From positions 1 to 21,011 of the forward strand of contig CAZOER010000014.1 of the NCBI GenBank assembly GCA_964578905.1: a stretch of 21,011 bases of DNA. Reading direction: 5' to 3'. The DNA is from CAZVBV01 sp964578905. GTDB taxonomy: Bacteria > Patescibacteriota > Gracilibacteria > UBA4473. Below are positions 19,761 through 21,011 of the stretch, in pieces; position 1 is the stretch's first letter; every line of letters begins with the position of its first letter. A program made the position numbers and the translations under genes. The notes beneath the pieces are model-generated. The model searched no databases, had not been told where the DNA came from, and saw nothing but the letters and a program-made list of their open reading frames with translations.

Positions 19761-20768
19761 ATGTCCAAAAAACGTGTTGCTATCAACGGTTTCGGTCGCA
19801 TTGGACGCGCCGTAGCCCGCATTATTTTGTCTGATTTCGCAGACGAACTCGAACTGGTCGCTATCAATGATCCGTCTCCCACAGAGACAACCGCTCACTT
19901 ATTTAAATTTGATTCCAATTACGGAACCTACGACAAAGAAATTGTTATCGAAGACGAAGGCGACAAAAAATTCTTGAACGTTGGCGGCGTAAAAGTTCAA
20001 AGCTTCTCAACACGAGAAATCATCAATCTTCCTTGGGGAGATCTTGGTATTGATATCGTGCTTGAGTGTACTGGTGTTTTCCGAACAACTGAAAAATGCC
20101 AACCACACATCGATCAAGGAGCGAAGAAGGTTCTCCTTTCTGCCCCTGCCAAAGACGATGGATTCAAATCAATCGTACTCGGAGTAAACGAAGAACAGTT
20201 AGAAGATTCTGACGTATTCGTTTCAAATGCAAGTTGTACGACAAACTGTCTCGCACCAGTAGCGAAAGTACTCCACGATAATTTCGAAATCAAAGCGGGT
20301 CTCATGACCACAATCCACGCATACACCAACGATCAACGAATCTTGGATGTAGGACACAAAGATCTCCGTCGAGCACGAGCAGGAGCCGTGAACATGATCC
20401 CAACGTCAACCGGAGCCGCGAAGGCTGTGGGAATTGTGATTCCATCTTTGAAAGGAAAAATGACTGGACTCGCTGTTCGAGTACCAACACCAACGGTATC
20501 TCTTGTAGACCTCGTCGTGAAAGTTGGAAAGACGGTAACAGCCGAGGAAGTAAACGCAGCGCTCAAGAAAGAGTCTGATGCAAACCCAACAATTCTCGGG
20601 TTTGAGACTCGACCATGCGTTTCAAAAGATTTCCAATGCGACCCACGAAGCTCAATTGTGGATGCAGCCGAAACTATGGTAATCGACGATATGGTAAAAA
20701 TTCTTACGTGGTACGACAACGAATGGGGATACTCTGTTCGGTTTGTTGAACTGGCGACTATGATGTAA
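19761..20768 (+). CDS. gap: Glyceraldehyde-3-phosphate dehydrogenase, type I
   Basis: Oxidises glyceraldehyde 3-phosphate to 1,3-bisphosphoglycerate with NAD in glycolysis. The 335-residue protein, of normal length, has the Rossmann start RVAINGFGRIGRAVAR, the catalytic Cys in SNASCTTNCLAP, the proton-acceptor His in TIHAYTND, and the C-terminal WYDNEWGYSVR. The Asp of the early AINDP segment fits NAD rather than NADP preference. The reading frame is open back to 19587, but the ATG at 19761 is chosen because the family begins there and the upstream part overlaps the thrS leader. The gene is followed at once by two hairpins of the CCCACRGC type. It is divergent from thrS, with both promoters in the 208-bp gap. 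Confidence 0.97.
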   Translation: MSKKRVAINGFGRIGRAVARIILSDFADELELVAINDPSPTETTAHLFKFDSNYGTYDKEIVIEDEGDKKFLNVGGVKVQSFSTREIINLPWGDLGIDIVLECTGVFRTTEKCQPHIDQGAKKVLLSAPAKDDGFKSIVLGVNEEQLEDSDVFVSNASCTTNCLAPVAKVLHDNFEIKAGLMTTIHAYTNDQRILDVGHKDLRRARAGAVNMIPTSTGAAKAVGIVIPSLKGKMTGLAVRVPTPTVSLVDLVVKVGKTVTAEEVNAALKKESDANPTILGFETRPCVSKDFQCDPRSSIVDAAETMVIDDMVKILTWYDNEWGYSVRFVELATMM

Positions 20769-20781
20769 TTCTACGACCTGC

Positions 20782-20805
20782 AACCCACAGCTTCAGCTGT
20801 GGGTT
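20782..20805. repeat. CCCACAGC hairpin after gap, first
   Basis: AACCCACAGC-TTCA-GCTGTGGGTT, a perfect 10-bp stem, lies 13 bp after the gap stop and probably forms the gap transcript end. Confidence 0.85.
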
Positions 20806-20818
20806 ATTAAAATGACAG

Positions 20819-20838
20819 CCCACGGCTGAAGCCGTGGG
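20819..20838. repeat. CCCACGGC hairpin after gap, second
   Basis: CCCACGGC-TGAA-GCCGTGGG lies 13 bp after the first hairpin. Stem changes relative to the other copies are compensated on both arms. Confidence 0.85.
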
Positions 20839-20882
20839 TATTATTTGAACACATTTATTGCTCGATAGACACCATTTTCTCC

Positions 20883-20911
20883 TTTACAAAAAGGGCATTC
20901 TCCCCTATACT
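20883..20911 (+). promoter_or_regulatory. Strong promoter pointing out of the window
   Basis: TTTACA (20883-20888) and TATACT (20906-20911) are separated by exactly 17 bp. The transcript would begin near 20918. The last 93 bases show no clear gene: a seven-codon ORF M-S-A-L-F-T-R (20982-21005) overlaps another ATG at 21002. The downstream gene or RNA lies beyond 21011. Confidence 0.7.
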
Positions 20912-21011
20912 TTATGTGATCAGGCGGTTAAAAACCTTTTCTGAAGACAACAGAATTCGTCCCACGCCGAACGAAAATCAAATGTCTGCTCTTTTTACCA
21001 GATGATCACTC

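Noticed and set aside
1..21011. CRISPR array
   Set aside because: No regularly spaced direct repeats with unique spacers were found; the repeats present are palindromic mosaics or hairpins.

Overview
This window looks like chromosomal DNA of a small-genome bacterium, most likely a member of the Candidate Phyla Radiation (Patescibacteria). This rests on gene style and layout: short spacings, several promoters so close to the start codon that the mRNAs look leaderless, few Shine-Dalgarno sites, a threonyl-tRNA synthetase without its TGS domain, and a serine recombinase with the tail typical of CPR integrated elements. TGA is used as a normal stop, so UGA is not recoded. The lineage is an inference.

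Left part (1-2965): the N-terminal two thirds of a class A penicillin-binding protein (minus), then divergently rpe (ribulose-phosphate 3-epimerase) and a YefM/RelE-type toxin-antitoxin pair with a recognisable promoter and a twin TGTACA operator.

Integrated element (2974-9181): a 6.2 kb AT-rich block lies between two 20-bp near-identical direct repeats. The right copy is the 3' end of a tRNA-Glu(CUC) gene. The block carries an AAA ATPase, a zinc-ribbon protein with a deoxyribosyltransferase/TIR-like domain (a defence-type architecture), two candidate structured RNAs, small membrane and orphan proteins, and a large serine recombinase whose last codons are read from the antisense of the tRNA. 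One RNA (about 5920-6047) has a promoter, two competing folds and an intrinsic terminator.

Core block (9236-16126): a flavodoxin-fold oxidoreductase, ribE, ribD and a YhhQ-type queuosine-precursor transporter run as one plus-strand series. They are followed by a minus-strand hypothetical gene, then guaA (a long form with a eukaryote-like insertion) and a HAD phosphatase, which end tail-to-tail against an EamA transporter.

Right part (16142-21011): a minus-strand nucleotidyltransferase, a secreted HELGH metallopeptidase and thrS, then divergently gap (GAPDH). The thrS leader contains a complete classical transcription attenuator: promoter, the nine-codon leader ORF M-T-T-T-T-T-P-R-stop using all four Thr codons, mutually exclusive 1:2, 2:3 and 3:4 helices, and a terminator with seven Us. 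This is the most striking regulatory find. Families of palindromic mosaic repeats are scattered between genes, and two hairpins sit in frame inside ribD. A strong promoter at 20883-20911 points out of the window.
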